Source: DATCJA01 sp963814955 (GTDB lineage Bacteria > Acidobacteriota > Vicinamibacteria > Vicinamibacterales > UBA2999). Taken from it: a stretch of 64,000 nucleotides of DNA. The notes below the pieces were generated by a model. The model ran no database searches, was not told the origin of the DNA, and saw only the letters and a list, made by a program, of their open reading frames with translations. The stretch lies in assembly GCA_963814955.1 (NCBI GenBank), contig CAWFEX010000011.1:124001-188000 (forward strand), read 5' to 3'. Every line of letters starts with the position of its first letter. Position 1 is the first letter of the stretch. Shown piece by piece: positions 1-8,208 of the stretch. Position numbers and translations under genes: made by a program.

Positions 1-1392
1 GGCGCGATCGGCGCCATAGATGTAGCCGCGATCGTCCACTTCCACGGTGTTCGTCTGAATCACTTTGACGCAGGGCAGGCCCGCGCCTCCGGGCGTGCAG
101 GCCGTCTTCTCCGTCATTGCCGGAATGTAGTAGGCGATCTCCTTCGGGTGAAAGGGATCCCGCACGTCCACCGCGCGGATGCCGGCGTTGAAGTGCGCGA
201 CGAACATGATTCGGTTGTAATAGATTGGGGTGAAGTTCTCGTGCGAGGCGTGCGTCCCGAAGCGCCCGCCCCGTGCGCAGAAATTGCCGCTCGATTCCGG
301 CACGGTCCAGTTCGAGGCGCCGAGCGGCTTCGTTTCGGTCGTGATATCGGCAATCCACATCATCGCCCGGGCGGTGGCCGAACAGCCGCCGCCGACCGCT
401 TCGTCCACGATGACGAGCATGTTGCGCGTGCTCTCGGCCTCCTTGGCGAACTCGGCAATCGGCATCCGCAGCAGCGGGAAGACATTGTGTGCGCCGACGC
501 TCGGCGGCAGATCCATCCGGCTGATCTGCGGATAGAGCAGGTTGGCCTCGGTCGGCTCCTTCGGGCCGTTGAGCAGCTTCTCCCTGTCGACGATCTGAAC
601 GACCCCGTCGCGCACGAAGCCATAGGCGAAGTAAACCCGGTTGCCCTGCGATCCAAGCGAAACGGGTCCGTGCAATCCGTTGTCGCCGGGCGGCGTTCCC
701 GTCGATCCGGGCTGCTGTCCGGGCAGGCCGAAGTCGCGGATGAATACCGGCTTGGCCGGATCGCTCAGGTCATAGATCTTGGCCATGCGGGGGACGCGCC
801 ATCCCGGCTGGCCCGACACGAGATAGGCGATGCCGGTGTCGCACTCCCAAAAACTCTTGTGCGTACCCCGCAGTCCGTCGACGATGACGTTGATGCGCGC
901 CGGCTTCGACGGATCGGTCACGTCCCACATCTCGTGCGCGGAATTCGCGGTGTTGCCGTACGCCCGCAGCAGATAGGTTTTGGTTTTGTCGCCGCGCGGC
1001 AGCGTCGCGCCACTGCAGATGCGCACCATCTGGGCGCCGCCCGATTCCGCCGTGCCGCCCGTCTCCAGCGCCTGCCCTGGAATATGGGCGAGGTACTTCG
1101 GGTTCCTCGGATCGGTGACGTCGACGATGGAGGTGCCGTGCGGTTCCTGCTTGCCCGTCATCGGGTTGAGCGCCATGCCGCCGTGGTGGCCGACATACGC
1201 AATCCAGCGATCGCCCTGCCGCTTGATTTCGGGTTGATACGCACTGCGGCCCTGGAGGTCGCTGTGGCCGACCAGCCGCATGTTGCTGCTGTCGGCGCCC
1301 TCTTCACCTCCATTGCCGGTTTGTCGCTGGGCCGCCACCGCGGCGCCAGCAAGGATTATCAATACCGCACATGCCAGATGCCGTCGCGTCAT
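1..1392 (-). CDS. Secreted LVIVD-repeat beta-propeller protein (3' end outside window)
   Basis: The reverse-strand frame is open from an ATG at 1392 to the window edge, giving 464 codons with no stop, so the C-terminus is missing. The protein starts with MTRRHLACAVLIILAG followed by a cleavage-like AVAAQ, a Sec signal peptide. The mature part repeats propeller-blade units such as GTSIVDVTDPRNPKYLAHIP, MWDVTDPSKPARI and IYDLSDPAKPVFIRDFG, which match the LVIVD repeat of periplasmic or surface beta-propellers. MLVIVDEAVGGG is also present. No catalytic motif is visible, so a binding or structural role outside the cytoplasm is the most I infer. It is divergent from the MBL-fold gene that follows. 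Confidence 0.85.
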   Translation of the reverse strand, partial: MTRRHLACAVLIILAGAAVAAQRQTGNGGEEGADSSNMRLVGHSDLQGRSAYQPEIKRQGDRWIAYVGHHGGMALNPMTGKQEPHGTSIVDVTDPRNPKYLAHIPGQALETGGTAESGGAQMVRICSGATLPRGDKTKTYLLRAYGNTANSAHEMWDVTDPSKPARINVIVDGLRGTHKSFWECDTGIAYLVSGQPGWRVPRMAKIYDLSDPAKPVFIRDFGLPGQQPGSTGTPPGDNGLHGPVSLGSQGNRVYFAYGFVRDGVVQIVDREKLLNGPKEPTEANLLYPQISRMDLPPSVGAHNVFPLLRMPIAEFAKEAESTRNMLVIVDEAVGGGCSATARAMMWIADITTETKPLGASNWTVPESSGNFCARGGRFGTHASHENFTPIYYNRIMFVAHFNAGIRAVDVRDPFHPKEIAYYIPAMTEKTACTPGGAGLPCVKVIQTNTVEVDDRGYIYGADRA

Positions 1393-1579
1393 GGAAAGCT
1401 CCTTCGCTCAAAGCGTGAGCCTGCACCGCAAATGTGAGCGCGCGCCCGCGGAAGAAAGGACTCGCCGGTAGGATCGTTCGTTCGCCGGATTGTAACGCCG
1501 ACCGGGGCGTTTGTCCTCAGGTGATGTCGGCAGGGCGGTCTTAAGCGATAATCACCGCCCGAGACAGGAGGGACGGGCG

Positions 1580-2491
1580 ATGCCGAAGTCAGTGCTTGGC
1601 GTGGTTCTGGTTCTCGTCTGCGGCGCGTCGGCCTTCTCTCAGCAGCCGCCGGCCGCGGGACGTGGTCAGGCGGCCGATCGTCCGACCGGCACGCTGCGAC
1701 AGATTATTCCCGGCCATTACGTATACAGCGTGACCACCTTCAACAGCGGGATTATCGCCACCAGCGACGGTGCAGTCGTGCTGGACGCGCTGAGCTCCGA
1801 GGAGATTGCGCGGGCCCAGCGCGCCGCAATCGCCGAGACCATCCGTCAGCCGGTGCGCGCGCTGGTGTCGTCGACTTTTCACAACCAGTATTCAAAGGGC
1901 AATGTGGCCTACACCGGAGTACTGAAGATTGGACACGAGTACTACCGGACGGACCTTGCGGGTCTCATGCAACGGGAGAAACTTTCGGCGGAGGAACAGC
2001 AGGCCAGGCTTCCGGATCAAACGTTCCGGGATCGCATGACGCTCCACCTGGGCGGCAAGGACATCCAGATTCTCCACGTCGGACGTGCGCACACCCGCGG
2101 CGACAGCATCATCTTCGTGCCGCAGGATCGCATCGTCTATCTGAGCGAACTTTACTTTGCGAACCAGTTCCTCTTCATCAACGACGGGTACGGAATCGAC
2201 TGGCTGCGCGCGCTCGACACCGTACTCGCGCTCGACGCCGACATCTTCGTGCCCGGGCACGGACCCATTCCGGCGGATCCCCGTCAGACGCGGCAAGGGC
2301 TGGTCGGATTCCGGCAGCTGCTGGTTGACGTCCGGGATGCGGTTCAGAAAGAGATCGCGCGCGGCGCATCGGAGGATCAGGCAGTGGCGACAGTCCGATG
2401 GCCGCAATACGAAAAACTTCAGGGATACGAGGCGCAGCGAGAAACCGCCGTGCGCCGCCTGTATCAGCAGCTCACCGGTAAGCTCCAATAA
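1580..2491 (+). CDS. Secreted MBL-fold protein with a degenerate metal site
   Basis: The protein has 303 residues. I chose the ATG at 1580 because a GACAGGAGG ribosome site sits just upstream and MPKSVLGVVLVLVCGASAF forms a signal peptide; an in-frame start at 1511 would add an implausible leader. The fold is seen from GHYVYSVTTFNSGIIATSDG, GRAHTRGDSIIFVPQD and VPGHGPIPADP, typical of metallo-beta-lactamase-like hydrolases. The usual HxHxDH metal motif is replaced by STFHNQYSKGN, and the usual GGD strand reads LSELYF. The later histidines (GRAHT, PGHGP) remain. Either metal binding is altered or the protein is non-catalytic. A GATAAT hexamer near 1546 may be its -10 element. Confidence 0.8.
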   Translation: MPKSVLGVVLVLVCGASAFSQQPPAAGRGQAADRPTGTLRQIIPGHYVYSVTTFNSGIIATSDGAVVLDALSSEEIARAQRAAIAETIRQPVRALVSSTFHNQYSKGNVAYTGVLKIGHEYYRTDLAGLMQREKLSAEEQQARLPDQTFRDRMTLHLGGKDIQILHVGRAHTRGDSIIFVPQDRIVYLSELYFANQFLFINDGYGIDWLRALDTVLALDADIFVPGHGPIPADPRQTRQGLVGFRQLLVDVRDAVQKEIARGASEDQAVATVRWPQYEKLQGYEAQRETAVRRLYQQLTGKLQ

Positions 2492-2512
2492 GGCCGGTGC
2501 GACGCCGTGTAA

Positions 2513-3196
2513 CTACTCAGTTCGCGACGCCTGCAGCGTCGCGGCCAGCCCCGTACGTTGAGAGGCAACCACCTGTACGGCCCTCGACCAGGGTTCATAG
2601 CCGGCCAGGGTGAGACGGACGACCCGCGAGCCTATCGGTAGATCGCCGAGCACCAGCGGGGTCGTACCGACCTGCCGGCCGTTGATGAATACGACAGCGC
2701 CGCCCGGCCGGGAGTTGATTTGCAGCGATCCCCGGAACGCCTCTGGTCGAAGAGGTGCCACAATCTCACGAGGTTCCTGCCGTACGCGTTGGGGTCGCTG
2801 TCTCGCGGGAGAGCGGCTGCCGTTCGTTGGCACCGGGCGGTCAACGCGTGGCGGCGCGTCGGCAAGCACCACCGTCGATGGCCTTATCGCGATGAGGTCT
2901 CCCACCGAAGATCGCGGCGCAGCTGTCTGCTTCGTAGAGACAACAGGAGCGACTACCGGGACAGATCCGGCCTGGACCGATCGGTCAGAGGGAGTGCGCT
3001 CAAATGACATCAGAGAGGCCCCTACGGCGACGCCTGTGACGAAAAGGCCGACCGCATACTTCCACTGATGAGCAGCTGCACCATGCGTCGGCTTGAGCTC
3101 GATGGTGCAAGCAGCGATGCGCGGCGAGGTGCCACGCGCAGCTGTCCTCGCAGTTGATTCACGGTGGCGGTCGCGCGGAAGCAGAGCGCCCGCCAA
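2513..3196 (-). CDS. Membrane-anchored PEGA-domain protein
   Basis: Up to 227 residues. A transmembrane segment (KYAVGLFVTGVAVGASLM, about residues 46-63) is followed by a long Pro/Arg/Ser-rich linker. The C-terminal PEGA domain runs from GSLQINSRPGGAVVFINGRQ through GTTPLVLGDLPIGSRVVRLT to the end. PEGA domains are surface or periplasmic beta modules found with S-layer, kinase or transport proteins, so this is probably an anchored extracytoplasmic module. The start is uncertain: the ATG at 3196 has no clear ribosome site. A second reverse frame (3022-3540) overlaps the N-terminal part, so a frame error there is possible. Converges with the MBL-fold gene upstream. Confidence 0.7.
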   Translation of the reverse strand: MAGALLPRDRHRESTARTAARGTSPRIAACTIELKPTHGAAAHQWKYAVGLFVTGVAVGASLMSFERTPSDRSVQAGSVPVVAPVVSTKQTAAPRSSVGDLIAIRPSTVVLADAPPRVDRPVPTNGSRSPARQRPQRVRQEPREIVAPLRPEAFRGSLQINSRPGGAVVFINGRQVGTTPLVLGDLPIGSRVVRLTLAGYEPWSRAVQVVASQRTGLAATLQASRTE

Positions 3197-3539
3197 AGAC
3201 TCACGCGTTCCGCGTTCGCGATACGCATCGCGTCGGCAACACCGAATGCTTCATGCTCGCGCACGCGGCCGATCCCCTGGCGCGGACTCGAACTGACCGC
3301 TCTCGAGCGCGCGTACAGTGTGAGCACGACGGCCTGACACTCGTGCAGCGCGCGAGCTGATAAATGCCACGCCTTGCGAGACGCGCCCGCCAGAAACGTC
3401 TTGACGCGCGGTGTGTAGTGCTGCGCCGCACGCACGACGAACGACCACGCGAGCACGAGCCTCACACGGATGGCTGAGAACAACTCAGAAGACGCAACGC
3501 GGTCAGTGCGGTCCGGTGAGCGGGAGACCGTCTCCTTCA

Positions 3540-3573
3540 ACGTCTTCTCAGAAGTAAACGTCTTCTCAGAAGT
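3540..3573. repeat. Direct repeat, two 16-bp copies
   Basis: The unit ACGTCTTCTCAGAAGT occurs at 3540-3555 and again at 3558-3573, an 18-bp period. Each copy contains the small palindrome TTCTCAGAA. It lies in the gene-poor stretch; function unknown. Confidence 0.8.
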
Positions 3574-3931
3574 GAATGCGAGCGGCGGACCCGCGTCACG
3601 TTCCGTGTTGAGGGCATGAGTGTGCTGCTCGAACGTGCGGCTCGACGAAGCAGCCGCGTACCGATTGAGTCCTCTTCGCAGGTTGTCCGGCGGCGTCCTC
3701 GGACGGGAACTGCGAGAGTGGATCGACGGGTTGCACGCCGTCGGCTAGGTCAACCGCACGCGGATGATTCGAGAACTGATTCGATGACACGGCGCGACTC
3801 TCATGCTGGTGCCGGCGGCGACTTCATCGGGGCCCGTCGCCGAGGCATACCCGCACAAAATTCTACTAGCGAATCGGGACGGTTTTCGGCGAAAAGGCGC
3901 GTCATTGCGTGACCACCTAATTTACAAGACT

Positions 3932-3955
3932 GAAGTCGGCGCGGGAGCCGACTTC
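3932..3955. repeat. Perfect 9-bp hairpin (REP-like)
   Basis: Arms GAAGTCGGC and GCCGACTTC flank the loop GCGGGA. It is not followed by a T-run, so it resembles the other intergenic palindromes in this window more than an intrinsic terminator. Confidence 0.7.
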
Positions 3956-4079
3956 CTATCACTGACCTCCTGAACGTCATGCTGCTGACGACCGTTCACA
4001 GAGGTACGCCGATTGCCCGATCAATCGCGGGGCCTGCGTTCGCCCCGATCGGCATGGGAACGGCCGCGGAGGGAATTCA

Positions 4080-4322
4080 TTGCCCGAGGTCAAGGACATG
4101 CTGCTGTCGCTTCGGCGGCGGTTGAGATGCTGGCGGCACACGTGGGGAATCCACGAAGTGCAATTGCACACGAACGTGTGCCGCTACTGCAAGGAACCCT
4201 GGTCGAAGCTCTACCCGGAGAACGATCCCGCCTCGATTCCACCTGTACCCGAGCCAGACCCGACCGTGGGGCACGTCGAGTCCGACACTGCGCCACGCCT
4301 CGCTGACACCCGCTCCCTCTAG
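4080..4322 (+). CDS. Small hypothetical protein with Cys/His pairs
   Basis: 80 residues from a TTG start at 4080, with a GGAGGG ribosome site about 8 bases upstream; an internal ATG at 4098 is the alternative. The N-terminal half is basic (LLSLRRRLRCWRHTW). It then has C-x2-H, H and C-x2-C spacings (CWRH, VQLHTNVCRYCKEPW), suggesting a small zinc-binding knuckle. The C-terminal half is Pro/Glu/Asp-rich and probably disordered. I do not recognise the family. It runs convergently into the next small gene, overlapping it by 4 bases. Confidence 0.5.
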   Translation: MPEVKDMLLSLRRRLRCWRHTWGIHEVQLHTNVCRYCKEPWSKLYPENDPASIPPVPEPDPTVGHVESDTAPRLADTRSL

Positions 4323-4610
4323 CGACGCTTCCGACGACGTTTTGAGGGCCGGTCGTGGCCGACCGCGCGCTCGAATTGCTGGCTTCTGTTCGTGATCATC
4401 ACGCCACGAGTGAGGTGTTCGATGAGTGAGTCATCTGAATTCTCGATGGTGCTGTCTGAATCTGCATCGGGGAGCTGCTCTGCGGATCGAATGCTCACGA
4501 GGTAGGCGCCGAGTGATTCTTCGACCTCGTATGTCATGCCCGGGACGAGATGGCCGAGGCTCACGCCGTCGATGCACGCCAGCCGTGGGCTTGACGATCA
4601 GGATCCGCAC
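4319..4610 (-). pseudogene. Small hypothetical gene, frameshifted near codon 11
   Basis: From a GTG at 4610 the reverse strand reads MRILIVKPTA. One base out of frame it continues CIDGVSLGHLVPGMTYEV and EESLGAYLVSIRSAEQL, then an acidic and finally Arg/Lys-rich tail to the stop at 4319. Removing one base in the run around 4579-4584 joins both parts into a single protein of about 96 residues. The second part alone could start at a GTG at 4564. The layout (short beta strand, C-I-D-G turn, YEV-E-L core) looks like a compact small domain, but I assign no function. The break could be an assembly error, as in the longer frameshifted genes of this window. Confidence 0.5.
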
Positions 4611-4651
4611 GGGGAGCCCGTCTGCAATTGTGACTCCGCGTCGGCGGTGGA

Positions 4652-4690
4652 GTGGAGCTTGTCGGAGAAAGTGGAAGCTTGTCGGAGAAA
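4652..4690. repeat. Tandem duplication, about 19-20 bp, two copies
   Basis: The segment GTGGAGCTTGTCGGAGAAA (4652-4670) is followed immediately by the same segment with one extra A (4671-4690). It lies between the frameshifted small gene and the mini sigma-54-like gene. No function is evident. Confidence 0.8.
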
Positions 4691-4874
4691 ACGGGCGATT
4701 TAGGCCGTCAGCATGTTCGCGCGACTAACTCAACAGCGGGTCACAGCGGTCCCGTGGCGGTGCGCCGTCGCTACGGTTGGCGAAACAGCGTCTGCGCGCT
4801 CGGGCATGTCGCTTGCTCGGTCGCTCGCGACGCAGCTCAGCCACCGCGCAAATCGTAAACATGGAATACGCCAT

Positions 4875-5339
4875 ATGCCGAACGCAGTACCGAAAGCATA
4901 CAGCTGCGATATCTCCGAAACAGGAGATGCCACAAACGTAAACGGGTGGGAACTGATCGGGCGCAGCCACCTGAACACTCTGGTGATCGGACCTCCGGCA
5001 ATCACGCGCCAGCTGGTTGAAAGTCTCGGTCCGCACCTCGCAAGTCCCGTCGTGCGCGTTCACGCTGGGGAACTGATCGCGTTTCCTCCGCGTGACGGGC
5101 CGGTGGGAACCGTCATCCTGCAAAACGTCGACGAGCTCGGGCTCACCGATCAGCGTCGTCTTCTGGATTGGCTCGACAACGTGTCGGCGCGGCCACGCGT
5201 CATCGCGACCGCCCCGCGCCCGATTATCGCGAAGGTCGCCGAGGGTGAGTTTCTCCCGGTGCTCTATTACCGATTGAACCTGTTTTACGTTGACGTGGCT
5301 GACATCGGCGAGGGCACCGGCCCAAGTCCCCTGATGTAG
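4875..5339 (+). CDS. Miniature sigma-54 AAA-like protein lacking Walker A
   Basis: 154 residues from the ATG at 4875; the frame is open further upstream, so the start is uncertain. The C-terminal half aligns by eye with the second half of sigma-54 activator AAA domains. GTVILQNVDELGLTDQRRLL mirrors the Walker B strand and following helix, PRVIATAP mirrors sensor I, and VAEGEFLPVLYYRLNLFYV mirrors the conserved FREDLYYRL segment. These can be compared with the intact NtrC-type regulator at 30567-31964. The N-terminal half (WELIGRSHLNTLVIGPP) has no GxxGxGK loop, and no GAFTGA loop is present. ATP hydrolysis and sigma-54 activation are therefore unlikely; a regulatory or partner-binding role is inferred. 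It converges with the receiver-like gene 18 bases on. Confidence 0.7.
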   Translation: MPNAVPKAYSCDISETGDATNVNGWELIGRSHLNTLVIGPPAITRQLVESLGPHLASPVVRVHAGELIAFPPRDGPVGTVILQNVDELGLTDQRRLLDWLDNVSARPRVIATAPRPIIAKVAEGEFLPVLYYRLNLFYVDVADIGEGTGPSPLM

Positions 5340-5357
5340 CGGATCTGGATGTCGTCT

Positions 5358-5678
5358 CTACCTCAGGCCCTGAAGAACTGAAATCAGCGCGCCGGGTCCC
5401 AATCGACGGGGGACCCATGTCGACGGCACACCGTTCGGCAGCTGTGCCTCCTCGTCAGCAGGATCCGAGAGCACCACCACGTGCGCGGCCCCGACCGCGC
5501 TCCAGAGCGGCGTGAACCGGGTCGCATCCACCACGACAACTTGTCCGACCGGCCATCGCTCAATCTCTGCAATATGCCTGACGGTGGAAACCTCGAATCC
5601 CTTCTCCCGAAGGGCGGCCGCGAAATGCCTGCGGCATCGCGGATCGGAAGCGACCAACAGGACCGGGGGCAGACTCAT
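5358..5678 (-). CDS. Receiver-like single-domain protein, degenerate
   Basis: 106 residues with the alternating pattern of a response-regulator receiver. PPVLLVASDPRCRRHFAAAL is the first strand and helix, VVVVDATRFTPLW places an Asp at the phospho-acceptor strand, and VVVLSDPADEE is the fourth strand. The acidic pair after strand 1 is reduced to one Asp, and the usual Lys-Pro near the end is replaced by WVPRRLGPGA. Phosphorylation is therefore uncertain. It converges with the mini sigma-54-like gene, another reduced regulatory domain. Function unknown. Confidence 0.65.
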   Translation of the reverse strand: MSLPPVLLVASDPRCRRHFAAALREKGFEVSTVRHIAEIERWPVGQVVVVDATRFTPLWSAVGAAHVVVLSDPADEEAQLPNGVPSTWVPRRLGPGALISVLQGLR

Positions 5679-5779
5679 GCCATTCGAGGGTAATAACGAA
5701 GCAAAAGGCCGTAGCGAACACGGACCACGCTACGGGAGCGGCCCGACTAGTGGTGGGTGGGCAAACGGCCTTTGCGAAA

Positions 5780-6388
5780 TCAGTTGGTTTTCACTGCCTG
5801 GATCGTCGCGACGACCGATCTCGCGGGTCGATAGTTGTAAACAAAGCGCTTGAACTCGGGATGAAGGAAGTCCATCCCGAACCTGTAACGCTTCATTTCC
5901 TCGAATGCCTGGTTGGACGTCCAGTTGTCCTGCTCCATGCGATAGACGGCCGTCATCACGCCCGTGCGATGTTTGCCTCCCTTGCAGTGCACATAAACCG
6001 GCTGCTGGGCGGGGTCGTTCACTATCTCCAGGAACAGGGCGAGTTGCTCGGGCGTGGGTGGAACGTGGGTCGTCATGGGAATCCGGTAGAACTTCATACC
6101 GGCCGCTTCGACCAGCCTCGCCTCGTCGTGGTTGGTGCCATCGCCTTGAAGGTCGATCACTGTCTTGACGCCGATGGCTGCAAGATCCGCGTAGTCGCGA
6201 CCTTCGGGCTGCTCGCCCCTGAAGTAGCTGGCGTTGATCTGGCCGAAATTGGCGATGCGGATGCCGGACGTGACGACAAAGGCCGGACGCGAGACGTCAT
6301 TGCTGGCGTACGCCGGAATCGACATGAGGGATGGCGTAACGAGCGTACCGGCGGCACACGCAGACAGAAGCGTCCTCTTGAATTGCAC
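5780..6388 (-). CDS. Secreted dual-specificity (tyrosine) phosphatase-like protein
   Basis: 202 residues from a GTG at 6388, chosen because AGGAAGG lies upstream and the start opens a signal peptide (FKRTLLSACAAGTLV ... AYA). An ATG at 6520 would give a Cys-rich leader with no role. The mature protein has the DSP layout: INASYFRGEQPEGRDYADL, IGVKTVIDLQGD, then the P-loop VHCKGGKHRTGV, i.e. HCx5R with the nucleophile Cys and Arg present. Export implies action on extracytoplasmic phosphoesters or phosphoinositide-like substrates, but the substrate cannot be read from sequence. Confidence 0.82.
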   Translation of the reverse strand: MQFKRTLLSACAAGTLVTPSLMSIPAYASNDVSRPAFVVTSGIRIANFGQINASYFRGEQPEGRDYADLAAIGVKTVIDLQGDGTNHDEARLVEAAGMKFYRIPMTTHVPPTPEQLALFLEIVNDPAQQPVYVHCKGGKHRTGVMTAVYRMEQDNWTSNQAFEEMKRYRFGMDFLHPEFKRFVYNYRPARSVVATIQAVKTN

Positions 6389-6674
6389 TGGGCACCTTCC
6401 TGGAGCGAGCGTTGAATGTGACAGGGTCGAACCTTGCGGTCGGCATTCCCAGCACCGGCAAGTCTGATGCCAGGGGACGTCGCCCGCAGGTCGTCCCTGA
6501 TTGTACACAAGAAACGCCAAACGCGCTCGCTCTGAACCTTTCCGAGGACGCGGTTCCGCCTCAAACTCAGGCCGTCATACCAATCTGGCGGCGCGGTGAC
6601 AGTTCCAGCTCGAGATTAAAAACGAAACGACGTGTGGGACGACCTGTAGAATCTGGCTGGAACACCAGTCTCCC

Positions 6675-8024
6675 TTGTCACGAACCTTCACCACAACTCT
6701 CATCATTCTGCTGGCGCTGACTGCGTGGCTGGTTGGGCCGCTTTCGAGCAACGCGCGAAACACGCACGGCCGCATTCCGGCGAGCCCGGCTTTGACTCAG
6801 GCCTACATGGGCATGCTGTGCCGGCCACCGAGCGATCTGGAAACGCTGCGATGGGACAGCCGGCCGTTCGAGAACCAGGAGCTTCTTCCCGCGGTCGAGT
6901 TGAGTCCCGAAGGACGCCGGGTCACGCAGGTCCGCCATGTGTATCTGCAGGTGCTCCAGCGCGATCCGATCGACGATGACTGCAATGCACTGCGGGGCTG
7001 GGTCGAGGGATCCGCGAGCGTGGAGGAGATCAGGCGGGCAGTTGCCGATTCGGCTGAAGCGCGGCGCGTGGCCCAGGTGCGGCAGGCTTTCATGGAGGCG
7101 CTGGGGCGTGACCCTGCCGGCTGGGACAATTCAAGTCTGAGACGCTGGGTCGACAGCGATTTCAGGCCGGCGGAGATCAGAAGACGACTGCTGGCACAGA
7201 AACCGATCGTCGGCGTCCACTACTTCACGTGGTACGAAGGCCGCGAGGGCGGCTGGGGTAATAACGCCGACGTCATTCAAAGCGACGGCCTGAAACCCGT
7301 TCTCGGCTGGTATGTGTCAAGCGACCCGGCGACCATTGACGCTCAACTCGACCAGATGTCGCGTGCAGGGTTCGACTTGGTGATCGTTCACGTCAACGCC
7401 GAATCGCCTGAAGGCTGGGCAAACGTTCGCACGTTCTTCACCCGGCTCGCGCGGTACAAATTGCGTGCCGCGCTGATGCTCGATGGCCTGTATACGAAGC
7501 CTGCGACGCTCAAGGCGAGCTGGGTCGCCAAAGCAGCGGCGGAGTTCGCCAGCCACTCCAACTACTTCTTTCTCGACGGTAAACCGCTGATCATGCTGTA
7601 TTCGGCTGCTGTTGACGTAGCGGCGCCGGGCGTGGTGTTGCGCAACGTGTACTGGACCGAGAATTACGCACCGGGAGCGAACACATTCAACGCGAGCCGA
7701 TTGATCTATCCGCGCGACTGGCCGTTCTGGGCGCCTACTCCGCAGCCGGTTGTCAACGGCGTTGTTCCAGTGGTTCCGGGCTATGTCGATACCCATCTCG
7801 GACGACAGCAGTCGATGGAATATCCACGCGACAACGGGCGGATGTATCACGACCAGTGGCGGCGCGCCCTCGCCTTGCGGCCCGAAATGATCCTCGTCTA
7901 CAGCTGGAACGAATACTTCGAGCAGACGGCGATCGAGCCGACCGCGGCCTGGGGCGATCAGTATCTGCAGTGGACCGCCTGCTACATCGCGCACGCGCAT
8001 CGCGGCACAGCGGGACCTTGCTGA
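6675..8024 (+). CDS. Secreted GH99-like protein with N-terminal DUF4214-like repeats
   Basis: 449 residues from a TTG at 6675, opening a signal peptide (FTTTLIILLALTAWLVGPL). Residues about 40-170 hold two related helical units (VRHVYLQVLQRDP with ALRGWVEG, and VRQAFMEALGRDP with SLRRWVDS), resembling DUF4214. From about residue 175 the protein looks like glycoside hydrolase family 99/71-type barrels: PIVGVHYFTWYEG, GFDLVIVHVNAES, YFFLDGKPLIMLYS, then MILVYSWNEYFEQTAIEP near the end. Family 99 contains endo-alpha-mannosidases and mannanases; I infer a glycan-active secreted enzyme of unproven specificity. A TAGAAT near 6644 could be its -10 box. Confidence 0.75.
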   Translation: MSRTFTTTLIILLALTAWLVGPLSSNARNTHGRIPASPALTQAYMGMLCRPPSDLETLRWDSRPFENQELLPAVELSPEGRRVTQVRHVYLQVLQRDPIDDDCNALRGWVEGSASVEEIRRAVADSAEARRVAQVRQAFMEALGRDPAGWDNSSLRRWVDSDFRPAEIRRRLLAQKPIVGVHYFTWYEGREGGWGNNADVIQSDGLKPVLGWYVSSDPATIDAQLDQMSRAGFDLVIVHVNAESPEGWANVRTFFTRLARYKLRAALMLDGLYTKPATLKASWVAKAAAEFASHSNYFFLDGKPLIMLYSAAVDVAAPGVVLRNVYWTENYAPGANTFNASRLIYPRDWPFWAPTPQPVVNGVVPVVPGYVDTHLGRQQSMEYPRDNGRMYHDQWRRALALRPEMILVYSWNEYFEQTAIEPTAAWGDQYLQWTACYIAHAHRGTAGPC

Positions 8025-8208
8025 GTGCTTCGCTACGATCGCCAGGCGCGGGAACGTCGATATGATACGCACCTCGACGGACCTGCCCACGCTGAGCTTT
8101 CAAGCAAGAAGACCTTCGCGTTCGACGTGTCCGACACTTCGGCAGTCGCGCCGTTGACGCTCGTCCGGCCGGTGTGATTACGTATCCAGCACACATTCAC
8201 GAGGGCGC

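Larger units (their letters stand above)
3197..4079. other. Gene-poor stretch with no supported gene
   Basis: I see no frame here with both a convincing start and a recognisable or compositionally coherent protein. Several frames on both strands are open only because of the high GC. The reverse frame 3022-3540 (172 residues, Ala/Arg-rich, TTG start) could be an upstream part of the PEGA gene or a chance frame. The stretch contains a 16-bp direct repeat and a perfect hairpin, listed separately. Confidence 0.5.

Noticed and set aside
148..1437. 429-residue forward frame over the LVIVD gene
   Set aside because: It is the antisense of a clear propeller gene and is His/Arg-rich in the manner of GC-rich shadow frames.
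3270..3310. tRNA-like TTCGA core on the reverse strand in the gene-poor stretch
   Set aside because: GTTCGAGTC is present, but its flanks cannot form a T-arm stem and no acceptor or anticodon arm fits.
3022..3540. 172-residue reverse-strand frame overlapping the PEGA gene
   Set aside because: Ala/Arg-rich, TTG start without ribosome site, no recognisable fold, and its end overlaps the better-supported PEGA membrane segment; kept only as a possible displaced N-terminus.
4013..4306. 97-residue forward frame over the small Cys/His gene
   Set aside because: No ribosome site and Arg/Ala-rich shadow composition; the alternative frame has a site and a plausible knuckle motif.
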